NCBI GenBank assembly: GCA_016208205.1
Contig: JACQYP010000098.1
Location: forward strand, 1 to 9,655
Reading direction: 5' to 3'
Length of the DNA stretch: 9,655 nt
From: Candidatus Desantisiibacteriota bacterium
GTDB lineage: Bacteria; UBA9089; CG2-30-40-21
How positions within the stretch are numbered: the stretch's first letter is position 1; each line of letters opens with the position of its first letter. The position numbers were made by a program, and so were the translations under genes. Shown one piece after another: positions 1 to 6,147 of this stretch. Under the pieces are notes generated by a model. The model was given only the letters and a program-made list of their open reading frames with translations, did not search any database and had not been told where the DNA came from.

Positions 1-141
1 CCCAAAGCCTATGGAAAACTTGTCTACCCTGACCCCCATCTTCTTAGCAGCCAAAAAATGTCCCAACTCATGTATAAAGATGACCACACTAAAGGCAACC
101 AACGGTGCAATTACATACAAGAAAGCAGTATTAAAATCCAT
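1..141 (-). CDS. rseP: RseP-type site-2 zinc metalloprotease, N-terminal fragment
   Basis: The first 47 codons are present; the gene runs off the left edge. The family is a multi-pass inner-membrane zinc protease that cuts substrates inside the membrane, for example anti-sigma factors in envelope stress and remnant signal peptides. A hydrophobic first segment (residues about 7-23) leads into HELGH at residues 24-28. This is the HExxH zinc site, with two His ligands and the catalytic Glu. [19 protein letters not shown] follows, a typical RseP sequence. The ATG at 141 is preceded by AAAGGATG as ribosome binding site; the ATG nine bases upstream is followed at once by TGA. It lies downstream of dxr on the same strand, as in many bacteria, but a 208-bp gap with a MITE-like element separates them. 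The PDZ domain and second metal motif lie outside the window. Confidence 0.93.
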   Translation of the reverse strand, partial: MDFNTAFLYVIAPLVAFSVVIFIHELGHFLAAKKMGVRVDKFSIGFG

Positions 142-170
142 GATTCACATCCTTTAATAGAATTAATAAT

Positions 171-353
171 GTAACTACTCAGCTTGCATGTGAAAGCCTG
201 CTCATTTGGAGCGATGAGCTTACTTGCTTTCGCTTTGTTTTTACGGTAGTTTACTTGCTACCGTTTTCGCAGTACAGCACAACTTACAGAGCGAAAGCAA
301 GTAAGCTTTCGCACTCCAAACTTTGTGGTAAATTCCTCTCGCTGAGCAGTTAC
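171..353. mobile_element. MITE-like element with terminal inverted repeats and a probable target duplication
   Basis: The element is 183 bp and non-coding. Its ends are GTAACTACTCAGC (171-183) and the inverted copy GCTGAGCAGTTAC (341-353), 12 of 13 matching. AATAAT lies directly outside each end (165-170 and 354-359), which fits a 6-bp target-site duplication. Inside is a second, imperfect inverted repeat (205-320) starting TTTGGAG. It contains three hairpins, each with a TTACTT or AAGTAA loop. One has a perfect 8-bp stem (291-298/305-312). The middle one (243-249/258-264) has a different stem sequence. No transposase is encoded, so movement would need one supplied in trans (inference). The right end supplies the dxr stop codon. 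Confidence 0.75.
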
Positions 354-1492
354 AATAATTTTACATTATCAGCCGCATTCTTCCCCCACTCAGTAGCAGC
401 AAATATATCATCCAGAGAGGGGTTAGGAATCGGTTTGTGGCTATCCATAACCTGTTTTATCACCCTTGGGATATCCAGAAAACCAATCCTTCGCGTTAAA
501 AATCTACTCACAGCTACCTCATTGGCTGCATTCAGAACAGCCGGCATTGTCCCACCTATCTTGATGGCATCATAAGCAAGCTGCAAGCAGGGGAATCTAT
601 CTGTATCCGGTTCCTCAAAGCTTAAAGCTCCTATTGAAGATAGATTCAGCCTTTCAATTACCCCATCAAGCCGTTCTGGATATGACAGGCAATAGGCAAT
701 GGGTGCTTTCATATCAGGCACAGAGAGTTGGGCTATCACCCCGCCATCTATCAACTCAACCATGGAATGGATAATGGATTGGGGATGAACAAGTACCCCA
801 ATATCTTCTGCCGGTATCCCAAAGAGATGATGTGCCTCAATAACCTCTAACCCTTTATTCATCAAGGTTGCTGAGTCAATGGTTATCTTTGCTCCCATGT
901 TCCATGTAGGATGCTGCAAAGCATCATCAGGGGTTATTGATTCAAGATCCTTTCTGTGGCAAAACGGCCCACCTGAGGCTGTAAGAATAATTTTCTTTAT
1001 CTCACCTCCCCTGCCGTGAATACATTGAAATATAGCACTATGCTCGCTGTCTATGGGCAGAATTTTCACACCATGCTCTTTTGCCATATCCATCATAATC
1101 CTGCCTGCAGCAACTAATGTCTCTTTGTTTGCCAGGGCAATATTCTTGCCGAATTTAATTGCTGCAACTGTTGGAGCAAGCCCCACAACCCCAACCATAG
1201 CTGAAACAAGCAAGTCAACATCTGACATGGTTGCTATCTTGATATTTCCCTGTTTTCCGCTTAATATCTCAACATTATATCCTTTTAGTAATTCTCTGAG
1301 CTGAACCTCGCTATCTGTATCCATAACAGATACTACCTCAGGCTTAAACTGTATAACCTGCTCAGCCAATAGATTGACATTCCTGCCGGCTGAAAGTGCC
1401 ACAACCCTGAATCTTTCAGGATACCCTTGTATTACCTGAAGACAATTTACCCCAATAGAGCCTGTTGAGCCAAGGATGGCAATTCTTTTCAT
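350..1492 (-). CDS. dxr: 1-deoxy-D-xylulose 5-phosphate reductoisomerase
   Basis: This cytoplasmic enzyme converts DXP to 2-C-methyl-D-erythritol 4-phosphate with NADPH and a divalent metal, the first committed step of the MEP isoprenoid pathway. At 380 residues it is near family length. The N-terminal NADPH-binding loop is GSTGSIG (8-14). LANKETLVAAG is at 120-130. The metal-binding DSEHSA has Asp148 and Glu150. SGGPF follows at 173-177, then HPTWNMG near 194-200. NKGLE at 212-216 carries the third metal ligand, Glu216. The C-terminal helical domain includes LNAANEVAV. The ATG at 1492 has GGAG eight bases upstream. Its product feeds the chain that UppS extends, so dxr and uppS belong to one pathway, and rseP follows it. 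The final codons read TTA TTG TAA, and the TAA lies within the terminal repeat of the adjacent MITE-like element, so the last residue or two may be element-derived. Confidence 0.97.
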   Translation of the reverse strand: MKRIAILGSTGSIGVNCLQVIQGYPERFRVVALSAGRNVNLLAEQVIQFKPEVVSVMDTDSEVQLRELLKGYNVEILSGKQGNIKIATMSDVDLLVSAMVGVVGLAPTVAAIKFGKNIALANKETLVAAGRIMMDMAKEHGVKILPIDSEHSAIFQCIHGRGGEIKKIILTASGGPFCHRKDLESITPDDALQHPTWNMGAKITIDSATLMNKGLEVIEAHHLFGIPAEDIGVLVHPQSIIHSMVELIDGGVIAQLSVPDMKAPIAYCLSYPERLDGVIERLNLSSIGALSFEEPDTDRFPCLQLAYDAIKIGGTMPAVLNAANEVAVSRFLTRRIGFLDIPRVIKQVMDSHKPIPNPSLDDIFAATEWGKNAADNVKLL

Positions 1493-1616
1493 TAAAATTC
1501 TCCAGAATAAGTGAAAAACGAAAAACTAAAAGTGAAAAGTGAAGGTGAAAATCATAACTTATTTATATACTCAGCGAGGCCACAAATAGCGATTTTACGC
1601 AAAGAGCGACTCAGGT

Positions 1617-1694
1617 GTCATTTCGAGGAGCTACTGCGACGAAGCAATCTCATCGCAGCGAGATTGCTTCGTCGCAGTAGCTCCTCGAAATGAC
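1617..1694. repeat. Perfect 35-bp inverted repeat (hairpin)
   Basis: The two 35-bp arms (1617-1651 and 1660-1694) are exact reverse complements around the 8-base spacer ATCGCAGC. The arm starts GTCATTTCGAGGAG and ends GAAGCAATCTC. Sequences of the GTCATTGCGAGGAGC type are known as dispersed palindromic repeats in many bacterial genomes (family recognition from memory, not searched). The exact symmetry suggests recent origin or active maintenance. Confidence 0.9.
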
Positions 1695-1732
1695 GGGTTG
1701 GTAATTTTCCTTATTGCTTGCTGACCAATTAG

Positions 1733-1764
1733 ACTTTTCGCGTCCTTTCGTGCTTTTCGTAGTT
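1733..1764. repeat. CTTTTCGCGTCCTTTCGTG-type dispersed repeat
   Basis: This short low-complexity stretch iterates CTTTTCG/CCTTTCG units: ACTTTTCGCG, TCCTTTCGTG, CTTTTCGTAG. It resembles iterated CGAAAG-type repeats seen between genes in other genomes. There is no second copy in the window, so its repeat status rests on its internal iteration and recognition. Confidence 0.45.
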
Positions 1765-1800
1765 ATGTCTTAAAATCGCAGATTATACCCTTGTTGAGTA

Positions 1801-2084
1801 TAACTACTCAGGTTGTCTGGTTTACGGCAGTAATTCTCATTATGACTTTTAGATTCACCGCAGAGACGCAGAGAAAAACGCAGAGAAGCATGTTGCATAA
1901 TTCTTTATAGACCAAGAACTCAGCTGTGAATTCCTTATTGGCTATCATTAGCCTTTTTTTCTCCGCGATTTCTCTTGCGAACTCTGCGTCTCTGCGGTGA
2001 AAAAGTGCCTAAAATGCCATAATTAGAATTGCTGGGTTTACGGTTTGTTCTCTTAACACCTGAACTGTAAACCAGAGTAATTAC
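1801..2084. repeat. Nested inverted-repeat element with CCGCAGAGACGCAGAG core
   Basis: The outer ends are TAACTACTCAGG (1801-1812) and CCAGAGTAATTAC (2072-2084). These are a degenerate inverted pair resembling the terminal repeat of the 171-353 element. Inside is a long imperfect inverted repeat, about 1828-1873 against 1982-2033. It contains a perfect 18-bp core, CACCGCAGAGACGCAGAG at 1856-1873 and its complement at 1982-1999. The outer parts of the arms also align (CAGTAATTCT against CAGCAATTCT) with a few changes and small gaps. The central about 100 bp shows no coding potential. The nesting suggests one element inserted into another (inference). Confidence 0.7.
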
Positions 2085-2121
2085 GAAATAATCAAAAAAT
2101 GCGTCAGCATTTTTTCACTTT

Positions 2122-2934
2122 TCACTTTGTAATCATCCAATAATACAAAAATGGTGCTGTAAGAATTACGCTGTCAAACACATCAAGGAGTCCACCATGA
2201 CCCGGTATCCAATTACCAGAGTCTTTTACCCCGGCAACTCTTTTAATGGATGATTCTATTAAATCACTTATCTGGCTTAGGATACTTAAAGTAAAACCAA
2301 GAAAAATAACCTGAGCCATAGGTATTCTAATAAATGTATCAAGGGGATAGCACCTTTGACAAATAATAAATGCTATTACACCTGCTATTATACCGCTGAT
2401 ACACCCGGCTACTGCACCTTCAACAGATTTGTTTGGGCTTATTTGAGGTATAAGTTTATGCTTGCCAAACCTTGTCCCAAAAATATAGGCACCTGTATCT
2501 GTAAGCCAAACCACCATGAATAGAAAAAATAGCATGGAACTGCTATGCGGCAGGTGTTTTATCAATATCAAATGACTCAAAAGATAAACCACATAGATGA
2601 CTACAGCCAACGTTGGACCAAATCTCTTGAGAAATTCATTCTTAGATAAAAGCCCACAAATAAATAATAACCAGAATAGAATAAGAAAACATCCGGAAAA
2701 GAGATGATACCAGGATGGTTTGATATAAGCAATGATTATTAAAGGAATTCCAAGAACAAAACAGAGTATTTTGAATGGTTTTGCACCACTTTGCTGGCTC
2801 AACAGAATAATCTCTATCAATCCAATAATAATAATTCCAGCTATTATTAAAGCAAAACACAGGCTGTATTTACTGAAAATAGAATATGTCAGAAAAGGAA
2901 TAAATAATAAAGCAGTTATCAGTCTTGCTATCAT
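2122..2934 (-). CDS. cdsA: Phosphatidate cytidylyltransferase (CDP-diglyceride synthase)
   Basis: This integral inner-membrane enzyme makes CDP-diacylglycerol from phosphatidate and CTP, the branch point of phospholipid synthesis. From the ATG at 2934 it is 270 residues with about seven or eight hydrophobic segments. WLTDTGAYIFG (143-153) and SPNKSVEG (166-173) are typical of the family. The family signature spans 228-254: SSIKRVAGVKDSG, then PGHGGLLDVFDS. The signature normally has Asp-Arg after the glycines; here it is Asp251-Val252. The frame stays open upstream to 3075, but those 47 residues mostly come from heptad repeats and are not membrane-like. MIARLITALLFIPF matches the usual CdsA beginning, and CGGAGA precedes this ATG. 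The TGA stop lies inside an AAAGTGAAAAGTGAA repeat. The gene lies between uppS and dxr, its conserved position. Confidence 0.93.
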   Translation of the reverse strand: MIARLITALLFIPFLTYSIFSKYSLCFALIIAGIIIIGLIEIILLSQQSGAKPFKILCFVLGIPLIIIAYIKPSWYHLFSGCFLILFWLLFICGLLSKNEFLKRFGPTLAVVIYVVYLLSHLILIKHLPHSSSMLFFLFMVVWLTDTGAYIFGTRFGKHKLIPQISPNKSVEGAVAGCISGIIAGVIAFIICQRCYPLDTFIRIPMAQVIFLGFTLSILSQISDLIESSIKRVAGVKDSGNWIPGHGGLLDVFDSVILTAPFLYYWMITK

Positions 2935-3013
2935 GTATGTCTCCGAATGTAAGCTTTCATACTCAATGTGGGTATAGTTTGCGATTTTGTATCTTTTAAT
3001 AACTCGAGGCAAT

Positions 3014-3119
3014 TTAGGTTGTAAGTTAAGGATGTTGTAAGTTGTAGGTTGAAGAGGTTGAAGAAATAACATCATAACCCTACAATTTACAACATCCTAA
3101 ACTTACAACCTACAATCTA
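3014..3119. repeat. Heptad inverted repeat of the GTTGTAG/GTTGTAA family
   Basis: The two 34-bp arms (3014-3047 and 3080-3113) are reverse complements with three mismatches. Each arm is built from 7-base units of the RGTTGTA type. Together they fill most of the 182-bp uppS-cdsA gap. The array continues to 3119 and contains the uppS stop codon: TTG TAG is part of the heptad TTGTAGA. The same family recurs at 7939-8059 and 9616-9655. Confidence 0.85.
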
Positions 3120-3878
3120 CAAAGCAACAGTGCCGCCAAATCGTCTTTTTCTTTTTTGATAATCAACCAATGCCTGGTAAAAATGCTCCCGATTAAACTC
3201 AGGCCAATATATAGGGGTTATCCAAAGTTCTGTGTAGGCAATCTCCCACAATAAAAAGTTGCTTATCCGCATCTCACCTGATGTACGAATCAGCAGGTCA
3301 ACCTCCGGCAAATCAGCGGTAGACAGATACCCTTGAAACAGCGTCTCATTGATTTCATCTACTTGTATCTTTCCATCCTTAATATCAGCTGCAAGTCTCG
3401 ACACCCCTTCAACAATATCAGCCCTGCCGCTATAGTTTAAGGCGATATTCAGTATGAGTCCTGAATTTTTGGATGTCTCCTCAATTGCTTTAACTAATTC
3501 CCTTTGCACCAACTCAGGCAGTTGATGAGTTTTACCCATAAACCTTATCTGCACATTCTGCTTGCTAAGATTTTTTACCTCTGCTCTCAAATACTTACAT
3601 AACAATGCCATTAAGGCTTCAATCTCTTTTGGTGGTCTTGACCAGTTTTCTGTCGAAAAGGCATATAGGGTTAATGCCTTTATACCCAGATCATTAGCTG
3701 TCTTGATCACCCTTTTTACCGACTTCATTCCTTCTGAATGCCCTGCTATTCTTGGTAATCCTCTTGATTGCGCCCATCTGCCATTACCATCCATAATAAT
3801 AGCCACATGTTCAGGCAAACGGCTTTTATCTACCAAGGAAAGAATTTCTTTATCCTTATTCTTTGTTTTCAGTTTCAA
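3117..3878 (-). CDS. uppS: Isoprenyl transferase (undecaprenyl diphosphate synthase family)
   Basis: This soluble cis-prenyltransferase adds isopentenyl units to farnesyl diphosphate to make the C55 lipid carrier for peptidoglycan and other envelope polymers. HVAIIMDGNGRWA contains the catalytic Asp30. GHSEG is at 46-50, LYAFSTENWSRP at 71-82 and LNIALNYSGRADIVE at 143-157. RTSGEMRISNFLLW is at 198-211. The residue after that Trp is Glu where Gln is more usual, a minor change. I chose the TTG at 3878 (253 residues) because GCGGAGG lies six to seven bases before it. The ATG at 3893 and the TTG at 3905 are in frame but lack a ribosome binding site. The stop TAG belongs to a heptad repeat. The ferredoxin gene lies upstream and cdsA downstream. 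Confidence 0.94.
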   Translation of the reverse strand: MKLKTKNKDKEILSLVDKSRLPEHVAIIMDGNGRWAQSRGLPRIAGHSEGMKSVKRVIKTANDLGIKALTLYAFSTENWSRPPKEIEALMALLCKYLRAEVKNLSKQNVQIRFMGKTHQLPELVQRELVKAIEETSKNSGLILNIALNYSGRADIVEGVSRLAADIKDGKIQVDEINETLFQGYLSTADLPEVDLLIRTSGEMRISNFLLWEIAYTELWITPIYWPEFNREHFYQALVDYQKRKRRFGGTVAL

Positions 3879-4307
3879 TCCACGCCTCCGCATGAAAGCG
3901 ACCAAATAGCTGATACTTGCTAAATGAATGTTTACTATAAGTGATTGTAACTACTCAGGTATTCAGGAGTCAGAATTCAGAATCCAGAATAAACATTCCT
4001 CCCTCTCCTCATGGGAGAGGGACAGGGTGAGGGTTCAACTCCCTCTGCGAGTAATGCGAGCAGGTTCTCTTATTCTGACTCCTAAACAGGTACAATATGC
4101 TTAGAATACCTATCGCTGAGTAGTTACCTTTCATTTTACAGTTCTTCACCCTTGTCCCCTATGATAGCCTGAACACTTACAAAAAACTTGAATATCGAGT
4201 AATAAGATTTAGGGAGCAGCAGCGACGCATAATGCCACTGCAACCCCCTAAAAAATAATTTCTTTTTCTACCTTTTTCTACTGGTAGAGGCATATTACAA
4301 TACGACT
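3879..4307. other. 429-bp gap between the ferredoxin gene and uppS
   Basis: No gene is supported here. Positions 3947-4127 hold a nested repeat element, listed separately. Positions 4128-4307 are mostly unique sequence. They include an imperfect inverted repeat at about 4208-4253, with TTTAGGG and CCCTAAA at the outside and GCAG/CTGC inside. It has no T-run on the uppS-proximal side, so it is not a convincing terminator. A short CTACC/GGTAG pair surrounds a T-rich loop at about 4268-4287. The roughly 70 bases just upstream of uppS (3879-3946) show no clear promoter. Confidence 0.7.
3947..4127. repeat. Nested repeat element bounded by GTAACTACTCAG
   Basis: The ends are GTAACTACTCAG (3947-3958) and its exact inverted copy CTGAGTAGTTAC (4116-4127), the same terminal sequence as the 171-353 element. 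Just inside are heptads of the RAKTCAG type (ATTCAG, GAGTCAG, AATTCAG, AATCCAG; 3961-3989). A partial inverted partner, ATTCTGACTCCT, lies near 4072-4083. At the centre is a CCCTCTCC hairpin (4001-4008/4014-4021) followed by AGGGTGAGGG, a widely dispersed palindrome type. No target-site duplication is evident. Three repeat types are stacked concentrically. Confidence 0.75.
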
Positions 4308-4475
4308 CTACTCTTCTATAATTGCCCCTACAGGACAAGACTCCACACAGTCGCCACATTCTACACATTCATCTGTGATCTTATACTTGTCTTCTCCTTC
4401 CTCAATGGCATTGTTTGGACATGCCTCTAAACATGTACCACACGCCACACACTCATCAGTAATAATATAAGCCAT
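4308..4475 (-). CDS. 2[4Fe-4S] ferredoxin, clostridial type
   Basis: This 55-residue protein has two CxxCxxCxxxCP cluster motifs: CVACGTCLEACP (residues 9-20) and CVECGDCVESCP (37-48). Each is followed by a short Ala-Ile stretch (NNAIEE, VGAIIEE). This is the compact bacterial ferredoxin fold carrying two low-potential [4Fe-4S] clusters, a soluble electron carrier typical of anaerobes. The acidic composition fits. The ATG at 4475 is preceded by GAGGAGGTG at a good distance, one of the strongest ribosome binding sites in the window. The gene sits between frr and uppS on the same strand, where no ferredoxin is expected in the standard gene order. It may serve the iron-sulfur enzymes of the late MEP pathway, whose early enzyme Dxr is encoded nearby, or general metabolism (inference). 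All eight cluster cysteines are present. Confidence 0.95.
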   Translation of the reverse strand: MAYIITDECVACGTCLEACPNNAIEEGEDKYKITDECVECGDCVESCPVGAIIEE

Positions 4476-4503
4476 TTTTATTACACCTCCTCGTATATTT
4501 ATT

Positions 4504-4568
4504 GTAGGGGCGAACCTATGTGTTCGCCCTAATTATCATCTAATCAGACACAGACAAGAATGTCTGTG
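4504..4568. repeat. Two small hairpins upstream of the ferredoxin gene
   Basis: The first hairpin, GGGGCGAAC/GTTCGCCCT (about 4507-4530), belongs to the GTAGGGGCGAACC palindrome type found between genes in many bacteria. The second has an 8-bp stem CACAGACA/TGTCTGTG with loop AGAA (4549-4556/4561-4568). A weaker CAGAC/GTCTG pair follows at about 4584-4599. They fill most of the 139-bp frr-ferredoxin gap and would lie in the transcribed leader of the ferredoxin gene. Confidence 0.7.
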
Positions 4569-4614
4569 CTACATTCATCCTGGCAGACACACAGGTCTGT
4601 CCCTATCCATAACG

Positions 4615-5172
4615 CTACTTTTCCATAATCTCTTTTTCTTTTACAGCTAACATATCCTCAATCTTTTTAATATACTCATCTGTTATATGCTGAATCTTTT
4701 CATTAGCCTTTTTCAGTTCATCCTCGGTAATAAGTTTTTCATCCTCTGCCTCTTTTACTGCCAGATTTTGATCCCGTCTGATATTCCGAATAGATACCTT
4801 TTCATCCTCTGCCTTTTTTTTGATTATTTTCACCATGTCCTTCCGGCGTTCCTCGGTTGGTTGCGGAATAGAGAGTCTGATTGCCACCCCATCACTTGAG
4901 GGTGTAAGCCCGAGGTCTGATTTCATAATAGCCTTGGATATGGTATCAATCATTGATTTATCCCACGGGGCAATTACAATTAAACGCGGCTCAGGGATAG
5001 AGATATTAGCAACCTGATTAACAGGAACCATACCCCCATAATAATCTACCTTAACCGACTCTAACATACCAATAGATGCCCTTCCGGTCCTCATGATACT
5101 CAAGTCATGCTTAAATGCATGAATCGTTTTTTCCATCCTATCTTTTGTTTCATCATATATCTCTTTTACCAT
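4615..5172 (-). CDS. frr: Ribosome recycling factor
   Basis: RRF acts with EF-G to split the post-termination ribosome so that it can be reused. From the ATG at 5172 the protein is 185 residues, exactly the usual length. It is mostly helical, with the conserved RTGRAS near 28-33, VDYYGG near 42-47, and IPEP followed by PWDKS near 60-71. The C-terminal arm is rich in Lys and Glu and contains VSIRNIRRDQN. The frame is open eight codons further to a GTG at 5196, but that start has no ribosome binding site and lies against repeat DNA. The internal ATG has AAGGGATGGG upstream and gives the standard N-terminus. It follows pyrH, as in most bacteria, across a 109-bp gap filled with heptad repeats. 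Confidence 0.96.
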   Translation of the reverse strand: MVKEIYDETKDRMEKTIHAFKHDLSIMRTGRASIGMLESVKVDYYGGMVPVNQVANISIPEPRLIVIAPWDKSMIDTISKAIMKSDLGLTPSSDGVAIRLSIPQPTEERRKDMVKIIKKKAEDEKVSIRNIRRDQNLAVKEAEDEKLITEDELKKANEKIQHITDEYIKKIEDMLAVKEKEIMEK

Positions 5173-5201
5173 GGTTTCCCATCCCTTTTCAGCCACATAC
5201 A

Positions 5202-5281
5202 GAATTCAGAATTCAGAATAAATGCGGATTTTTTTTATTCTGACTCCTGTATTCTGACTCCTGACTCCTGACTCCTGAATT
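5202..5281. repeat. Heptad inverted repeat (RAKTCAG family), frr side of pyrH
   Basis: Left units are AATTCAG twice (5204-5217). Right units are the complements: ATTCTGA, CTCCTGT, ATTCTGA, then CTCCTGA-type units to 5278. Between them are AAATGCGG and a run of eight T. The array begins one base from the pyrH stop codon. The same block, including the AAATGCGG and T-run core, occurs inverted on the other side of pyrH (6021-6109). The 7-base period is clear. Confidence 0.85.
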
Positions 5282-5995
5282 TTACGATACTATCGTCCCA
5301 ATCCCTTTCCCTTGTATCACCCTCTTAATATTCCCTTCCTGTGTAAGATTAAACACTATTATCGGCAGGGAATTTTCCATACATAGAGAGATAGCCGTGC
5401 TATCCATTATCTTTAATCCTTTACTCAAAACATCCATATATCTCATAGATTCATATTTGACTGCATCAAGATATTTTACAGGGTCCCTGTCATAAACCCC
5501 ATCAACCTTTGTTGCTTTCAAGATAACCTCTGCCCCAATCTCTGCCGCTCGTAAGGCTGCGGCTGTATCTGTAGAGAAAAATGGATTGCCTGTGCCGGCA
5601 GCAAATACAACTATTCTGCCCTTTTCTAAGTGTCTTATTGCCTTTCTTCTGATATATGGCTCAGCTACTCGCTGCATTTCAATGGCAGATTGTACCCGAC
5701 AATGAAGACCTATCTTTTCTAAGGCATCCTGAAGAGCAATTGCATTTATAACTGTAGCCAGCATACCCATATGATCTGCAGAGGTACGATCCATGTGAGA
5801 TGCTGCTTCGCTTAGCCCACGAAACATATTCCCGCCACCAATAATGATAGCTATCTCTGCCCCTAATTCCTTTACCTCTTTTATCTGTCTGGATATTTCA
5901 GATATAACATCCGGAGCAATTCCATGCGTTTGCCTTCCTTGCAATACCTCTCCGCTTAATTTTAGAATTACCCGCTTATATTTTAAGTTGGACAT
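5282..5995 (-). CDS. pyrH: UMP kinase (uridylate kinase)
   Basis: This enzyme phosphorylates UMP to UDP with ATP in pyrimidine nucleotide synthesis. It is a hexameric amino-acid-kinase-fold protein in bacteria, usually activated by GTP and inhibited by UTP. It has 237 residues, the normal length. LKLSGE is at 11-16, GGGNMFRG near 53-60 and [12 protein letters not shown] near 74-85. [13 protein letters not shown] occurs in the middle, then [31 protein letters not shown] is near the C-terminus. The ATG at 5995 follows TGGAGAG. It lies between tsf and frr, the conserved order. Related heptad repeats stand inverted on both sides, and the TAA stop is one base from the downstream array. Nothing in the protein looks altered. 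Confidence 0.97.
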   Translation of the reverse strand: MSNLKYKRVILKLSGEVLQGRQTHGIAPDVISEISRQIKEVKELGAEIAIIIGGGNMFRGLSEAASHMDRTSADHMGMLATVINAIALQDALEKIGLHCRVQSAIEMQRVAEPYIRRKAIRHLEKGRIVVFAAGTGNPFFSTDTAAALRAAEIGAEVILKATKVDGVYDRDPVKYLDAVKYESMRYMDVLSKGLKIMDSTAISLCMENSLPIIVFNLTQEGNIKRVIQGKGIGTIVS

Positions 5996-6020
5996 TTGCT
6001 CTCCATTGTATAAAATACGG

Positions 6021-6109
<89 letters not shown>

Positions 6110-6147
6110 ATTTCACTTCCGCATTTCCTTAATTCAGACCTCGTGAA

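Larger units (their letters stand above)
1493..2121. other. 629-bp repeat-filled gap between cdsA and dxr
   Basis: No credible gene is present. The gap is a patchwork of repeats. From left to right they are an AAAAGTG heptad array (1528-1550), a 35-bp perfect hairpin (1617-1694), a CTTTTCGCGTCCTTTCG-type stretch (1733-1764), and a nested inverted-repeat element built on CCGCAGAGACGCAGAG (1801-2084). An inverted AAAGTGAAAAGTGAA copy (2114-2128) overlaps the cdsA stop. The 15-bp AAAGTGAAAAGTGAA is perfect at both ends of the gap (1529-1543 and, inverted, 2114-2128), so the whole gap is framed by one inverted pair. I see no obvious promoter for dxr. Expression of dxr and rseP either reads through more than 600 bases of hairpins or starts at a promoter I cannot identify. 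Confidence 0.85.

Noticed and set aside
255..575. Plus-strand 106-codon frame opposite dxr
   Set aside because: It is antisense to the conserved dxr coding sequence and its 5' half is repeat DNA.
1511..1693. Plus-strand open frame of 60 codons ending in an Arg/Ser-rich stretch
   Set aside because: It is translated almost entirely from the AAAAGTG heptads and the 35-bp palindrome, has no ribosome binding site and resembles no protein family.
2642..2860. Alternative-frame minus-strand frame inside cdsA
   Set aside because: It is a shadow of the conserved CdsA frame.
2935..3075. 47-residue N-terminal extension of CdsA
   Set aside because: It largely encodes heptad repeat sequence, lacks a ribosome binding site, and the internal ATG at 2934 gives the normal CdsA start with GGAG upstream.
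4208..4253. Imperfect hairpin upstream of uppS considered as a terminator for the ferredoxin
   Set aside because: The stem is interrupted and there is no T-run following it on the minus strand.
4177..4368. Minus-strand 63-codon frame overlapping the ferredoxin
   Set aside because: It is out of frame with the clear two-cluster ferredoxin and has no recognisable features.
5173..5196. Eight-residue N-terminal extension of RRF from a GTG
   Set aside because: It has no ribosome binding site, and the ATG at 5172 gives the standard 185-residue protein.
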